From Entoloma clypeatum (Eukaryota; Basidiomycota; Agaricomycetes; Agaricales; Entolomataceae), in assembly GCA_963565915.1 (NCBI GenBank), contig OY751485.1, positions 1,984,001 through 2,048,000 on the forward strand: 64,000 nt of DNA, read 5' to 3'. The position numbers and the translations under genes are program-made. The first letter of the stretch is position 1. The number at the start of each line of letters is the position of its first letter. Shown here one piece after another: positions 1 to 13,229 of this stretch. The notes below the pieces were generated by a model, which saw nothing but the letters and a program-made list of their open reading frames with translations, made no database searches and was not told the origin of the DNA.

Positions 1-732
1 GCTCGTGCCCTCACAGGAGAATTTTTACATGTTCCCCTCTTCATCGGAACGACGCCGCGCGAAAGCGACATCGACCTGGTCGCCTATGAGGAAATTGTTC
101 TTCGTCATCACGCACCAGTCCTTGCAGAGACGCTGGCAAATGTCAACACCCTAGTAGGACCAGCGTTCCATCTTTGCTCAAACAAACATATCACGCTCTC
201 CCCCTTGTCCAGATCCAATACATCTGTGTTGCTAGCAAAGCCACAAGCGCCCGCGTCTCAGCCAATATCCCAACATGGAGATATCTCTACGAAGGTACGT
301 CACCTCGCGATCACACCCTTTTTTTTATCCATGTAATACTCATCATCCATAGGTGTCTTACCCAAAATCTCCTCTCGTCCCGACCTTCGCGCCTATCACG
401 GCTCCGACATCCCCATCTTCCTCGGTACATACAACGCAACTCGCGGGGTCACAGAAGGGAGCTGTGCGTCAGGCACAACGATCGCTCTCTCAAAGTACAT
501 GCAGGGCGCCCTCCTCGCATTTTCCCGCGACCCCAGACGCGGTCTGTTCGACTATGGATGGCCCAAATACGATTCCAATGCTCTGACTTTATCGCTGCTC
601 GGGTTGGCGCCTAATAATGAGACGGGTGTATCGTGGGGGAAGGGGAGTCTCTTGGACTTTCCATGTGTGTCCATGGATGCGTTGATTGATGTGCAGACGC
701 GACTCAATGGCATTATGGAAAAGTGGGTTTAA
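1..732 (+). CDS. Carboxylesterase/lipase family protein, 3' end
   Basis: C-terminal part of a type-B carboxylesterase (alpha/beta hydrolase) whose 5' part lies outside the window. The first exon reads LHVPLFIGTTPRESD. A second exon holds IPTWRYLYEG up to 294. An intron with GTACGT donor at 295 and AG at 351-352 leads to a last exon 353-732 with RPDLRAYHGSDIPIFLGTY and FDYGWPKYD. In this family the His of YHGSD is the expected catalytic His; Ser and acidic residue are upstream and not visible. The junction between the first two exons (about 152-210) is not fixed; the acceptor is probably near 210. The family hydrolyses carboxylic esters and is often secreted in fungi; substrate unknown. Confidence 0.8.
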
Positions 733-1186
733 AACCTGCGCATATATATACCTGTCGAATTGGTGATATAATACATTGTTTGTTACTTTTTGAACCAGCA
801 GAGCTTTTGTGTAAAAGAAGTCATCCACATGAGCGCCTTGGGATAAGGAGTCGTGAGGGCCCACGATGGTGCATGCTTATGGAAGAGCCATATGTGAGGC
901 ATGCATATAAGGGTTGAATCCCAGAGGGGTATGATGCGAAAGATAATTCATTTTTCCTGGTCGCTGGCCAGTTCGCCCACTGTCATACAGGGTATTTTAT
1001 GAGGTATCGGATGGAGCTGGAGGACAAAATATAATCAAAGTACAGCCGCGAGGACGCAGTCCCGACTGTTGATATGTTATGAATAAGGAGTACAACACGT
1101 TGTTGGCATTACAAGTTTTGATCGTGCAGTTCGTATTGGGGTCGTCGTGGTAATCTTGAACACAGTCAGGCAAATGACCGTAGCTA
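733..1186. other. Intergenic region between convergent genes
   Basis: This is 3' flanking sequence of the esterase (+) and of the PKA gene (-). No ORF with recognisable protein features was seen; only short AT-rich stretches that could serve for 3' end formation. Confidence 0.6.
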
Positions 1187-2678
<1,492 letters not shown>

Positions 2679-3172
2679 AGGGAGGTACGGCTCAAAGGCT
2701 CGAGAAGCGTAACGAAGATGAAAGGAAGTCGAGAAAAGACTGCGAATCGTGTGTCCGCCGCATTGTTCAATTGTACATAGGATGACCAAACAACGCCTCG
2801 AGGTGGATCAAAATCGTCCAAAAATAAACCACCAATCTTGGGGCCTGGTTACATTCTAGAGATCTGATTGGCTGGTGATCGCTGTAGATACTCTTTTAAG
2901 TAGTATCATTCCTTGGCGGAACCAGTTTCGAGCACTTCAGCAGCGTAATATTATGTTCAAATGAAATTGACAGATCTGCATGGCTGATGTGGTACTTGTC
3001 ACCAAGGGCAAAGGAACTTCCGCCGGCCAAGTAACCACCTCATTCCAACATTGCGAAGAATTGATTCCGTGGTACTGAATTCGCGGCCGGTAATCTGACG
3101 ACTTGTCTCCTGTGGGAATGATGGACCTGTAGTGCCTCGCCTCATGAGATTTCCAGGAAGATCAATCAGGCC
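2679..3172. other. PKA upstream region / SET gene 3' flank
   Basis: Promoter side of the PKA gene and the 3' end of the neighbouring SET gene, both on the minus strand. No gene recognised. Confidence 0.5.
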
Positions 3173-5121
3173 TTATTTCAATAATGTCAAGATGTCCTGC
3201 CATGCCGACATGCAGCTATCAAGCAAGGACTGTTCACCCATCACAATAGTCAGGGCATATCTGGCGCGGTGGTTATTCTCGGACAATCCCTGAGGGTAAC
3301 AGTGAACGAGGGAAAGAAAAATATCAAATTTGTTCTCTTCCGCATAGTGGAAACAACTTACATCAAATATTTCATGTAGATCTTGCTCGCCTGACATATC
3401 GTTCGAGCCACCCAATGCGGCCCTTCGCGAAGCGCAAAGCTTGAGGACGAAATTAGCCATATGACTCAGGGCAGTGGACATCGGGGAGTCGCCAGAGAGG
3501 TGTCTATCAAGGTCCTGTCCGTGATCGAGAATCTCGACCCGTCTTTCCTGGGAGAGTTGGAATTGAAGCAATGCCTTTAGCGCCTCCATGACCTTGTCAT
3601 AGGGTTCATCCCCGATAACCCCCAGACTCACTCCTGGAAGAAAAGGCAGCGCAAGCAAAACCCAAAGCTGGTATGAGATTTTTCCGTCTCCGTTGAGTGA
3701 CAGGGTTCCACTAGTGCTTTTCGCATCATAGTAGACGAGCTCAGATTCTGCAAAGTGTTCGATCATTCCAGTCCATGTCAAGTGCCCAGTTACGGAGGCC
3801 CATAGAGACTGCAACTCTGGAAGGAGAAAACGTTGGCCAGTGGGAGCCAACGACGCAAAAACAGACTCGAAATCCCAATTCAAACGATCGTTGTCATTCG
3901 CATCTAGGATGAACCCATAGCGAACCAAGAGCTCCGAGTTTGTTAAACTTTCGCCATAGGTATTGAAAACTTCAGAATCAGGAAAAACGGGGGCATTGGA
4001 TACCATCTCGTAGTATAAGTCAAAGTCCTCTGTCGACGAGGCATGTGGAGCCTCGGACGAGGTTTTAGCCAGGCGGAAATGCATATCAAGATGGCGGTCC
4101 TCATCATCGTGCGTACATTCATGTAGTGAGCCGCAATGAGAACATACATCGAAGTCAGACTTGCGGCCCGTTAGCCACGGTTTTATAGCGTTACTGGGAC
4201 AGAAGTTTATCACCTCAAGATGTACGTGGTTTTCCTGCACATGGTTGAAACTGTTCATGATGAATCAAGGATAATCAAGTGGAATCAATGTATCACTGAC
4301 GCGTCTGCGATAGGCACCATGGAGAGTCCATGAAATGCATCCACGAGAAATGCTCTGGATGAGGCTAGAGAATACGCATAATAAAAACCGTGTAAATCCG
4401 GATTCTTCGCTGGGAGAATGTCTTGTGCCTTGAAGTGTCGTAAAAGCAGTGGTTCTGCAGTTCCGAAGTAATAGTCATTCTGATAAGAAGTTAACATTAG
4501 CCCAGTAGCAAGATCAAGGATCCAATGACTGACGATAGTCTGCAGATCTTGATCTGACCTTCGAAGATATTTCTCCACTTCTGTTCCTCTTAGAAGTTCT
4601 GATTCTGCAACGCTATCTTTAGCTTGAGGGCTAGTCGAGGAATCTTTGCTCCAGAAGATAGGCAGATCGACGATACTATCTGGCAATGACTGAATGTAGC
4701 CAAACCACCGTGAAGATCTGCCCCTCAGCCTTGATGATTGAATATTTTAGTTAACAAGAGGACCCAAGGCCCACAACTTACATTTCTAGATATAATGCGA
4801 GTGAAAGACCGAGTTGTGCTTCGGGTCCTGAGAGTACAGGCGTTATGTCGTCGGATATTAGACAATTTCGCACAGATAGAACGGAGTTTTTGTGGATATG
4901 CACAACTTCCCCGATTTTCAGATATGGGTGAAGATATGAAATAATCATTACCACTCACGACTAGTGTCTGGGGGAATGTAATCTTCGTTCAAATATACGC
5001 CAATTCCAGAGCCGTGATGATATCGAAGTTGAAGGCGTGGGTCGATCCATATATCGTTCTCTTGACACCATTGCAACAGGGTATCTATTTTGTCTTGAAG
5101 AGATGTACACGTAGTGTTCAT
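3173..5121 (-). CDS. SET domain protein-lysine methyltransferase (SETD6/RKM-like)
   Basis: Protein-lysine methyltransferase of the class with a split SET domain (RuBisCO LSMT, SETD3/SETD6, yeast RKM). Exons join(3173..4250, 4301..4729, 4782..4905, 4959..5121) give 597 aa in frame. The N-terminal SET half has GSGIGVYLNEDYIPPDTSLV and NSVLSVRNC, then LGLSLALYLEM and SSRWFGYIQSLP. The C-terminal SET half has FYYAYSLASSRAF followed by MVPIADAFNHVQENHVHLE; the NHxxxN-type motif is the methyl-donor-binding signature. A Cys/His cluster (DVCSHCGSLHECTHDD) follows, and the last 300 aa match the position of a substrate-binding domain. The start ATG at 5121 is the first in frame. The gene shares a 122-bp divergent upstream region with the COX14-like gene. 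Substrate cannot be read from sequence; it may be a ribosomal or translation protein as for RKM enzymes. Confidence 0.85.
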
Positions 5122-5243
5122 CCAAGTTTCGAGTGAGGGACAACGAACACTGGACTCATTTCCGGGTCCCCAAATAAAACCAAATATAGCACCAGGTCAA
5201 GTCGTCGATACCAGGTCGTACATTGCTGGACGTCGGGGAAGCC

Positions 5244-5662
5244 ATGTTCAGGACGCGGTTACCCATCCTTGACATACTTCATAGAGGTGTTGTTTACTCG
5301 CTCGCCGGCCTAACTGTTTGGGGAATTGTCATGAGTTTTGCTGTTCATCGGGACACCATCCAGAGAGGAAAAGGCGCGTTCCAGTTCATTTGTCAAACTG
5401 AATATCGCTGACGCCTTGAATGACCACCAGACGTATGAATCTAATTTACCCTGTGTGTGTAACGGTTGAGAACTCAGTCCTATCATCTGATTACAGTTTA
5501 TGGCGAAGAGAGAAGCTACCGCTCTCTTAGACAAAGCTGTACGTTATTCATGGCTTAGCTGGATAATCATTCCATGTTCAATGCTGGTTCTGGCAACAGG
5601 AAGAGGAAAAAGAAATAGCTCTCGCGGAAGCTGCACAAGCCGCCCTAAGCAAACGCTCTTGA
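5244..5662 (+). CDS. COX14-like small mitochondrial membrane protein
   Basis: Short protein with one predicted transmembrane helix (GVVYSLAGLTVWGIVMSFAV) after a basic N-terminus (FRTRLPILDILHRG) and followed by HRDTIQRGK, then a charged Ala/Glu-rich C-terminus. This layout matches COX14-type cytochrome c oxidase assembly factors of fungi, which sit in the inner mitochondrial membrane. The last exon, 5600-5662, follows a GTACGT...CAACAG intron (5539-5599) and is in phase with the exon ending LLDKA at 5538. The boundaries of the first intron (about 5375-5510) could not be fixed: no canonical donor is in phase, so the middle of the protein is uncertain. Divergent from the SET gene. Confidence 0.6.
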
Positions 5663-5924
5663 CTACTAAAATCTGCTCACAGTACAAGTGCGTTGCACAA
5701 TAATCATCCACCGTCCATATTGTAAACTGATAGAGTCCAGCTGGCGGACACCGCACTGTATCACCCAGACCCCAGAGTAACTAGAGCTTATCCAGTACAA
5801 AGCCCATCACATTATGATGTCACATATAATAGGTACACATTAGATACAGTCTGTAAAACGTATCCTAAGAGGGAATGTAAAAGAAACAATAAACATGGCG
5901 TGGAATTGGAATTGGAATTCTCCT
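5663..5924. other. Convergent 3' flanks
   Basis: Short region between the COX14-like gene (+) and the GNAT gene (-). No further gene seen. Confidence 0.5.
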
Positions 5925-7038
5925 TTACCAATGCCCAAGCACCACTTTGTTGCGGTCGAAACCAATTTCTGCCCAAGGCTCAACACCATCAGCGCGTTCG
6001 CCCCTGTCCAAGCCAGCAAATCCAACGCGACTGTAAACATAGTTCGCTGCCTGATTATCGTGTGCGACATAGAGGACAACACTCTCTTTCCCCTCCGTAG
6101 TGAGCATACTGTCAACATCACAATTAGAGCCTATTCTATATCAGTTCGCAAAGGAGAGCTTACTGCTTGCAAACACGTCGGACAAGGCGCTCGGCACAGC
6201 CACGTCGGCGCCAATGAGGGTTGGTAAAGACCTTCGTAATGGTCCCAACAGTCTGGCTGTTGCGGGTGTATGCTACAATTGATGCAATCTCTTCTGGTTG
6301 TCCTTGGTTTCGGGCCATATGAACCCACACCTGCTTGTTGCGTACGAGTATCTCTGCTTCTGTCTTCGCTCCTTCTTTTGACAGGCCGAATGGAGGCTAG
6401 GAAGGAGGTGGGGGTCACCAACGGGAACCACAAGGGAATAGAACACCTACAGCCGTATCGGCAAACATAAAGCACAAGTCTGCGATGGCTGAGATATCAC
6501 CCTGAACTCCTGGTCGAAGGATGTATCCAAGAGCAGGATCATTGGACGCGCTTCGAGAATCCAAAGATGTAGAGGTGCAGTGCGAGAGTTTTGCTGCATA
6601 GTACGGCTCAGCATAGGCTTGAATACCGGTCACATTCTCCCATTGTTTGGCGAAGAGGGATGCCACAGGTTGAACTGCGAAGATGGAATAAATGCGTTCT
6701 CTTGGAACTGCCTGGAGCAACGCTTGGGCAAGCATCGAGATGCGGGGTCGGATGTGTTCGTCTGTCAAAGCATGGAATGGAAGGGTTGTAAAAACGAACG
6801 CCGGGTAGGGTCCCATATAGCCTTGCGTGATGGCAAGTACGAACTCGACGACCGAGCCAGAACTGCACGTAATCCAAACTTGACCACGTTGGTGATGGCC
6901 AGCTTCTTCTTGAGCGTGAGCCTTGGTCAATGTAGGTAGGATGACGTTCGCATCGCGAGCGTTAGACCTGAGCGCATCCCATACAGATTGAGGTATGTCG
7001 CGTACTCGATAGTAGGTTTTGGAAGAGAGAGAAGGCAT
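5925..7038 (-). CDS. GNAT-family N-acetyltransferase
   Basis: Acetyl-CoA-dependent acyltransferase of the GNAT superfamily. Exons join(5925..6108, 6164..6396, 6451..7038) give 334 aa in frame. The C-terminal half shows the GNAT core: IASIVAYTRNSQTVGTITKV (beta strands), VFTNPHWRRRGCAERLVRRV (acetyl-CoA loop of R-x-x-G-x-A type) and VVLYVAHDNQAANYVYSRVGF (last strand and the N-x-x-A-x-x-x-Y signature). The N-terminal half is fungal-specific and not otherwise recognised. Start chosen at 7038 (MPSLSS), because the stretch before it in the same frame has no protein-like character. Substrate unknown; this class includes many small-molecule and peptide acetyltransferases. Confidence 0.8.
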
Positions 7039-10000
7039 TGTCGCAGAGAATCTGTTGTAAGGCTGGGTTGTGGAATGAGTTGTCCTGGCTGAACTGCAGG
7101 GCATATATACCCAGCAACACTGCAATTCCCAAAAGACATTGCTCAACTTGCGTTGGTGAAGGGCCGAATGGGGTTCAAGATTAAATGAAGCGGGGAATAC
7201 AAGCTACCCGGGAGATCGTAAGATCGAAAAATATAGACCAGGATCAAAGCTTTCTCGGCATGGCCAGTAGATGGAAATCCTGATAATGAAGGTAGAAGAC
7301 CATAATGCGGGCCGCCCCGTCTCGTTTGCGTTCCTAAGGATGGGGCTGCGCCGAGCCAAACGCGTTATAGATGCAAGCAGCCAATGAACGGCACGACATA
7401 ATCCAAGTATTACTAGATAAGCGCAGCACCTGGTTCGGGGGTTTCAGTGCCTTCGCGTGGTGAGAGCTAGCTCATAAGTACACCGCCTTGAGAAAAACTT
7501 AGGGATAGATAGCTCAGGAGGAGAAGTGTTGTCCGCGTCGGAAATCCATATGCGTTGAAGGAGGTGTCGGACGAGTCGGTGTTGTCCAAATGATATGAGG
7601 CCGGATCACTCCCCCACGTGTCGTCAACCACTTACCTCCTGCTTTCGTCACCTATAACACAGCCTTACATCGTATGCGCAACAAGTCGTGAACGTTTGAA
7701 CCCCATAAGTAGTTTTCTAACCGTCGAATTTTATGATGAAACTGGCGCTCTCTCCGCTTCATTCTACACTCTCGAGAGCACTTGTTCTTTTTTTCCATAC
7801 GAAACAAACTCGCTTTAGGTTTCAACCGGAAGAAGCGCACCTACACCATTTGCAGCAGTTCATGATTATTTTTCTCGCTCCTGTTCGGCGGCTCAAGGAG
7901 TCTGTTGGGCACTAAGTAGTTCTGTGCACAAAAGCTCCCGGGGAAAACGCACAACGGAATATCCTCATTCTCTGCACATCCGGTTTATCCGTCTCCAGCA
8001 TTCGGACTGAACAGACGAGCACTTCATACAACTATCGCTCGTCTCACAAGCATGCGCCGCCGCGTGAAATTGCATGTGCAACCGGAAGGATCTGATCAAA
8101 GCTTTATATCATGTGCGACCGTGTCGCAGAGCAAACTGAGGTGGACAAGGACCATGAAGCCCAATAACTGTGGTAGGAATGCGCTGGACTAGCGACTGAA
8201 GAGGCACATTTCATAAAGGGGTCTCCTGAAGTACACCATATTTTTTTTGTGAAAATTGCCCGTGTTCCGTATGTGGGGCACCTCCGAGCCATGAAGCATG
8301 AAGCATTGGAGGAGGTACCATCCATCATCCGGGGATAACAGAGGCGCAAAAAAAAAGAGTACAAGGCAAAAACCTGACATAATATTGAGGTGCAACGGCC
8401 AGATGAAAACTGAAAGTTTGGGCAATATCGGAGCGTTGTCTTATTTCTGGGTTTTGCTGGATCCGTCGTCCAGCGCATTACTCTCGAGATAATGATGGAA
8501 GCATATCCTGATCGCCTTGCGAGGTCAGATCTTGGACCCAGATCAAGTAGTTCATCTCACAGTCAACAGCGCTCCAAGTACTGCAATTCGGATATCGTGC
8601 TGCCAAGCCCAAACTGCTGTCGGTGATGATTTTGATTTTAGGCCGGGGCCAATAATCATTGCTCGGCTGCCTATACGAATGCAGTATAGCAGCAGATGAA
8701 GGAAGGAGGTCATCGAGTAGAATTTTCGGAGTTTATAACTTTGGCCGGGATGTCATTGAGGACCTAAAACTACTTGCTATCCTGTTGGAATAGTGGGTGC
8801 ATGTATCTTGCTTGCCTTCCCCTTTTTTCCAGTGAACCCGAGAAGGAAGGTAAGGGTTCGTCGGGTTCGCACCATGAACGCTACCGCAGAAGGTAGGAGG
8901 CACCCTGCGTTTGCGGTATGGACTCGTGGGGGTCGAAGAGCCCTCAAAAACCTCCAGCGGGCAATGTGAGAGATTGGAGCAATGGAACTTACTTATCACG
9001 AAGTGGTATTAGGAAAGGGTGACCATTTTCGCTCGTTTGGGTCCTTTCCTAAATTAGGGATGGGCTGGAAAAGGGGGCGATAAAGACAAGCGGGGGAAAT
9101 AACCATCCACGGTTTCGCCAATCTTGCGCCGGTGCATATCTCCCTGAGGATAGGGAGCACGCGGCAGACCCAGCCTTCCGCGCGATAGTCGTGATCAACG
9201 GACCGCATCCCAAAAAAAAATTGGTCAGAGTAAATGAAGTTAGTCACAAAGCAGGCAGAGGGTCGAATGTAGGGTAAGAGGTGTCTGTTTTCCGCGGCTT
9301 TACTGCCTCAAAAAGACGCTGTTATGGAGGTCCAGTTTAGGTCTAATCGTCGCCAACGGTATTCGGAAAAAAAGGTTCTTCGACCATCTTCTTGGGACTC
9401 TGCACGCCTTTAATGATATTCTGTCATTCATGAATTGGATGCCTGTTGTAACTCGTTGCGCCACAGATGACGACTAAACCACGAGTGAAGTTGGGTGAGC
9501 ATAGCCCGCCTCAGTAAATGTCGAACGCTTTGAAATCAAGAATGTCATAACAGGTTTGGTAAACAAATCGCATGCTAGTGACTTGATGAATGAAGTTGCA
9601 ATGAATCACAGATTCGGCACCCCAGAAATCTGATAGAAACTTTAAATTCTATCGCCCCGGAGAGGGAGAAGGACGGAATGTTCGCACGTACCCAATCGGC
9701 ACCACCGCCACACATCGCCACGTGAAAACCATCTACGATGCCCTGGTTGCATTTCAGAAAGAAGATACCAATTACCATCTCCTTTGGATGAAGTTCGACG
9801 ACTGCATACTGATGGGGGAAACCTGGAGAATATCGGATCGCATCCTTCGAGAGATGATAATCACTCATCATGGCTTCGGGAACAAAAAACTATTGCAGTC
9901 AACGAGAAGAGCACCCAGCCGAACACGAGGGGGACGCACCATCTCACGCCGACGGCATCCGGACCATCGGGATAGACCATACCAGCACCGCCCTCCACCC

Positions 10001-10659
10001 GCACCGGGTGTGAACGTTGTACCACCACCATTGGACCCTACCCTAGTACACATATCCAAGCATCCAGTATGACACGCTGCACGCGTCCCTCGCTTGGAAA
10101 TCCGGTAAAGACAAAGAAAAATGTTTTTGGGGGAATTCAGATTCTCACCAAGACCGTTCCGCGAGATAAGTATACGTCTGTACAGACTTCGCGGGATGGA
10201 GCCCGGTAAGGCTGTGGAGATCAATCCGGGGCGGTGACGAGCTTGACGCACTTCGGGCACTACATGTTAGAGACGCGTGGCGAGAGGAGCAAACCACCGT
10301 TGATTCTACAAGTACATGCGTGGGGCAAGACCAATAAGGACGTCGTCAGTCAATGCCGCCCTGTGGAGACCTTTGCAAGCCAAGCCCTCAAGACTTTGCC
10401 GTGTTCGGGACAGCGATGGACGGAAGTTCGACCAGTGAGGCGGTGTTGGTGAGACGTAATTTCACAAGATAAACCCCGAGATAACCCATGCATAGCACCG
10501 CCTTATGTGAGTCAAGCAGAAAAGAAATTCCTCGGCCCAAATCCATATGATTACGATAGGATGATAGCAATAAATTGCGAAAGACTATACTACAGATGAT
10601 CAACTCATGAAAACAGAACGGATGCCACGATTTATATAAACACGGAAACACCCTCTCCT
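7039..10659. other. 3.6 kb without a recognised gene
   Basis: The longest gene-poor stretch outside the transposon block. All ORFs are short and none shows a domain I recognise. Near 9840-10000 (-) a short reading frame ends in a hydrophobic segment (CVPLVFGWVLFSLTAIVFC) that could be the last exon of a small membrane protein, but I cannot connect it to a start. No LTRs, inverted repeats or tRNA-like folds were noticed. It may hold an intron-rich or non-coding gene. Confidence 0.4.
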
Positions 10660-12322
10660 TTAGAGTGGGCTCGTGTAATTGTTGAAAATCAACAAGTTCA
10701 CCGTCTTCGGCGGAAGTTCCGCAAGGACACCCGATGTCGACAGCTTCAACAATGCCTGCTTCAGCTGTGCAGGGGTCAAGGTATTGGGTTTACCAGGAAC
10801 AGGCGCAGTGAGGCCAATCTTCTCGGCGAGAACAGGTGACGGAAGGAATGCGCGGACCCAGCTGGGGAGTGCAGCATGGGCAACAGCGTAAACGGAGGAT
10901 CCCATCACAAAGGTCTGTTGGGGTTGAGTGAGCGAGATGACATTGAGGTCGGCATCAAAGGTGGGGTTAAATTGAGCAGATGGATAGATGGAAAGCAAGT
11001 AGGCGAGGAGGCCGGCTGTGTGAGGAGAAGCCATGGAAGTCCCAGAAAGGGTGGCAATAGCACGCTGAGAACCAATGTAAGTTGACAGGATGTTCAAGCC
11101 TAGAAAAATCGGTCAACAAAATCGGGAATGAACAGATATAAAGGCATTACCAGGAGCAAAGACATCAACACAGGAACCATGGTTGGAAAAGTACGCCCGA
11201 TCATCGCTGAGTGTGGATGCACCAACAGTGACCGCCTTCTCAGCCGCAGCGGGTGAGTACTGGCAGGCATCCTTGTTATCGTTTCCTGCCATTGTTTCGT
11301 GAAGAATACGTTGAAGCGGGGTTCAGAAGTACATACCAGCAGCGACCGCAAAATGGAGACCTCTTTCAACAGCTTTGTTTACAGTGTCGTCGAGAGCTCG
11401 AGATTTGCCTCCACCGAGACTCATATTGGCAACAGAGCCTTTGTGGCTAGTCTTGCCCGTAGCCTGATACTCAGCTTCAGCGGCAGCAGCCTTCTGAACA
11501 GCTTGCTGGGTAGCCCAATTGACACCGCTAACGACGTCAGACATTGAACCGCTGCCATTGGTGCCCAAGACCTTGACGGCAATGACGTTGGCCTTCTTAG
11601 CGACACCATACTTCTGCGACGCGATTGTTCCAGCGCAATGGGTTCCGTGACCATTGCCATCGATGTCTTGGTCGTTTTGGGGAACGGTGTGGCCCCAAGC
11701 AGCACGACCTTCAAACTCGACATGATCGACATTGATACCAGTGTCGATGACGTAGACATCGACACCCTCGCCACCATCCGAGTTGTACTTGTATCTGCTG
11801 AAAGTACCAAAGGTCAGCCTAGAGCGATGGCTGATACGGGCGAGTCCCTAGGATAGTTGGGGGCATGTGAGCCCTAGAAAAGTCACACGACAGTTGAATA
11901 TGACTCACCCAAGGTGCGCTCCTCTGAACATCCATGGTGTGAACGATTTGGTCGTGTTCGACGTACGCTACTTCTGGCATGGCTCGTATGCGCTCTATCA
12001 CAGTCGGTGTGAAGCGGCCAGCATAACCGACGTGACCCTCATAGACGTGGGTGATACCTCCGTCCTCAAGCAGAGGGTCTTCCTCATGAGCAACTTGCAA
12101 GAAGTTCATGTGGTTGGCTTTGAGCTCTGGTAGGACATCATCCTTGAGCATGACTATGTAGGAGTTGTTAATTGAGCCATGGGGATGTTCGGAAGCGATG
12201 AGGGGTGCAAGGGTTAGGGGTGAGTTAAAGGACGGGGCATGATGAGGGGGGGTAGAGAGCGGGGTGGCTGTAACGGAGGAGACGAGGGCAATAGCGACCA
12301 GCGACCATCTGAGGGCAGACAT
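10660..12322 (-). CDS. Subtilisin-like serine protease (peptidase S8, cerevisin/proteinase K type)
   Basis: Serine endoprotease of the S8 family. Exons join(10660..11099, 11151..11285, 11337..11847, 11909..12322) give 499 aa in frame. Residues 1-20 form a signal peptide ([15 protein letters not shown]). An inhibitor-I9 propeptide follows ([12 protein letters not shown] through [12 protein letters not shown]). The catalytic triad is visible: Asp in [12 protein letters not shown], His in [11 protein letters not shown] and Ser in [13 protein letters not shown]; the oxyanion Asn is probably in HFAVAAGNDN. It enters the secretory pathway and is likely vacuolar (proteinase B-like) or secreted. A C-terminal tail of about 100 aa follows the catalytic Ser region. 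It shares a short (161 bp) divergent upstream region with the cyclase-family gene. Confidence 0.94.
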
Positions 12323-12483
12323 GGTGGGAGGATGGAGACTTAGCAAGACACAAGTTCAGTCTAGATAACTGAACCTCGAACTTTATTGACATTTGTTTGG
12401 CTCAGGCCCCCCTAAACCGCCACCCGCGGAGGGGAAAGATTATCCATTTCTGTACATCTCAGAACATACACCGTCGCATCCTC
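12323..12483. promoter_or_regulatory. Short divergent promoter region
   Basis: Only 161 bp separate the ATG of the protease (-) from the ATG of the cyclase-family gene (+), so both promoters must lie here or within the flanking 5' UTRs. No specific factor site could be assigned. Confidence 0.5.
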
Positions 12484-13152
12484 ATGGACATCATCGACCT
12501 CTCCCACCCCCTCATCCAATCCTCCGTTCAAGTCTACCCCAACGACCCCGCCTTCACTATCACCCCCGTCGCCAGCGTCCCAAAGGACGGCTACAGCGTC
12601 CACAAGTTCACCCTCGGCTCACACACCGGCACACACATCGACGCGCCGTCCCACTTCTTCCCCAATGGCAAAACACTCGACCAAATCCCCCTCGCGTCTC
12701 TCTTCGGACCCCTCGTCCTGATCGACCTCACCCACCTCGACCTGAGCGATCGACAACCCATCACTTGGTCCGATATCGCTGCATCGGCAGACGCAAATCG
12801 CATATCGAATGGCGTCATACTCGTCATTCGCACGGGATGGTCAAAGCACTGGGGCACACCGCGGTACTATGAACATCCTTTCTTTGCACGTGAAGTCGCC
12901 ATCAAGATCTTGGAGCAGGGTGTACGCGTCCTGGCTGTCGACACGCTGAACCCAGACGAGACCCCATACGAGGGCAGGGGAGGCAAGGCCGGTTTCGCCA
13001 TCCACGAAGCAATCCTGGGAGCTGGCGCCGTCATTGCTGAGAATCTGACAAACTTGGAGGCGCTGACCGAACATAATACGATCGCAATAGTCCCTCTGAA
13101 CCTCAAGGGTTGTGATGGCTCTCCCGCCAGAGTCGTTGCATGGAAAGGCTAA
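12484..13152 (+). CDS. Cyclase family protein (kynurenine formamidase-like)
   Basis: Intronless 222-aa metal-dependent hydrolase of the cyclase family (Pfam PF04199), which includes bacterial-type kynurenine formamidase KynB. The metal-binding signature is visible: GSHTGTHIDAPSHFF (HxGTHxDxPxHF). Further family motifs are DLSHPL at the N-terminus, VIRTGWSKHWG, and ILGAGAVIAENLTNLEAL near the C-terminus. Start taken at 12484 (MDIIDLSHPL), where family homology begins. Predicted to be cytosolic. The true substrate is not shown by the sequence; tryptophan catabolism (N-formylkynurenine) is possible but many members act on other substrates. Confidence 0.88.
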   Translation: MDIIDLSHPLIQSSVQVYPNDPAFTITPVASVPKDGYSVHKFTLGSHTGTHIDAPSHFFPNGKTLDQIPLASLFGPLVLIDLTHLDLSDRQPITWSDIAASADANRISNGVILVIRTGWSKHWGTPRYYEHPFFAREVAIKILEQGVRVLAVDTLNPDETPYEGRGGKAGFAIHEAILGAGAVIAENLTNLEALTEHNTIAIVPLNLKGCDGSPARVVAWKG

Positions 13153-13229
13153 CTCTGAACCCGATAGCGGCACACGAATTCATTGTACTTGGGGAATTAG
13201 CAGCATTACGTCTATATATCTATCCATCC

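Noticed and set aside
12393..12872. 159-aa Pro/Arg-rich plus-strand ORF
   Set aside because: Out-of-frame shadow of the cyclase-family gene, which has a clear metal-binding motif.
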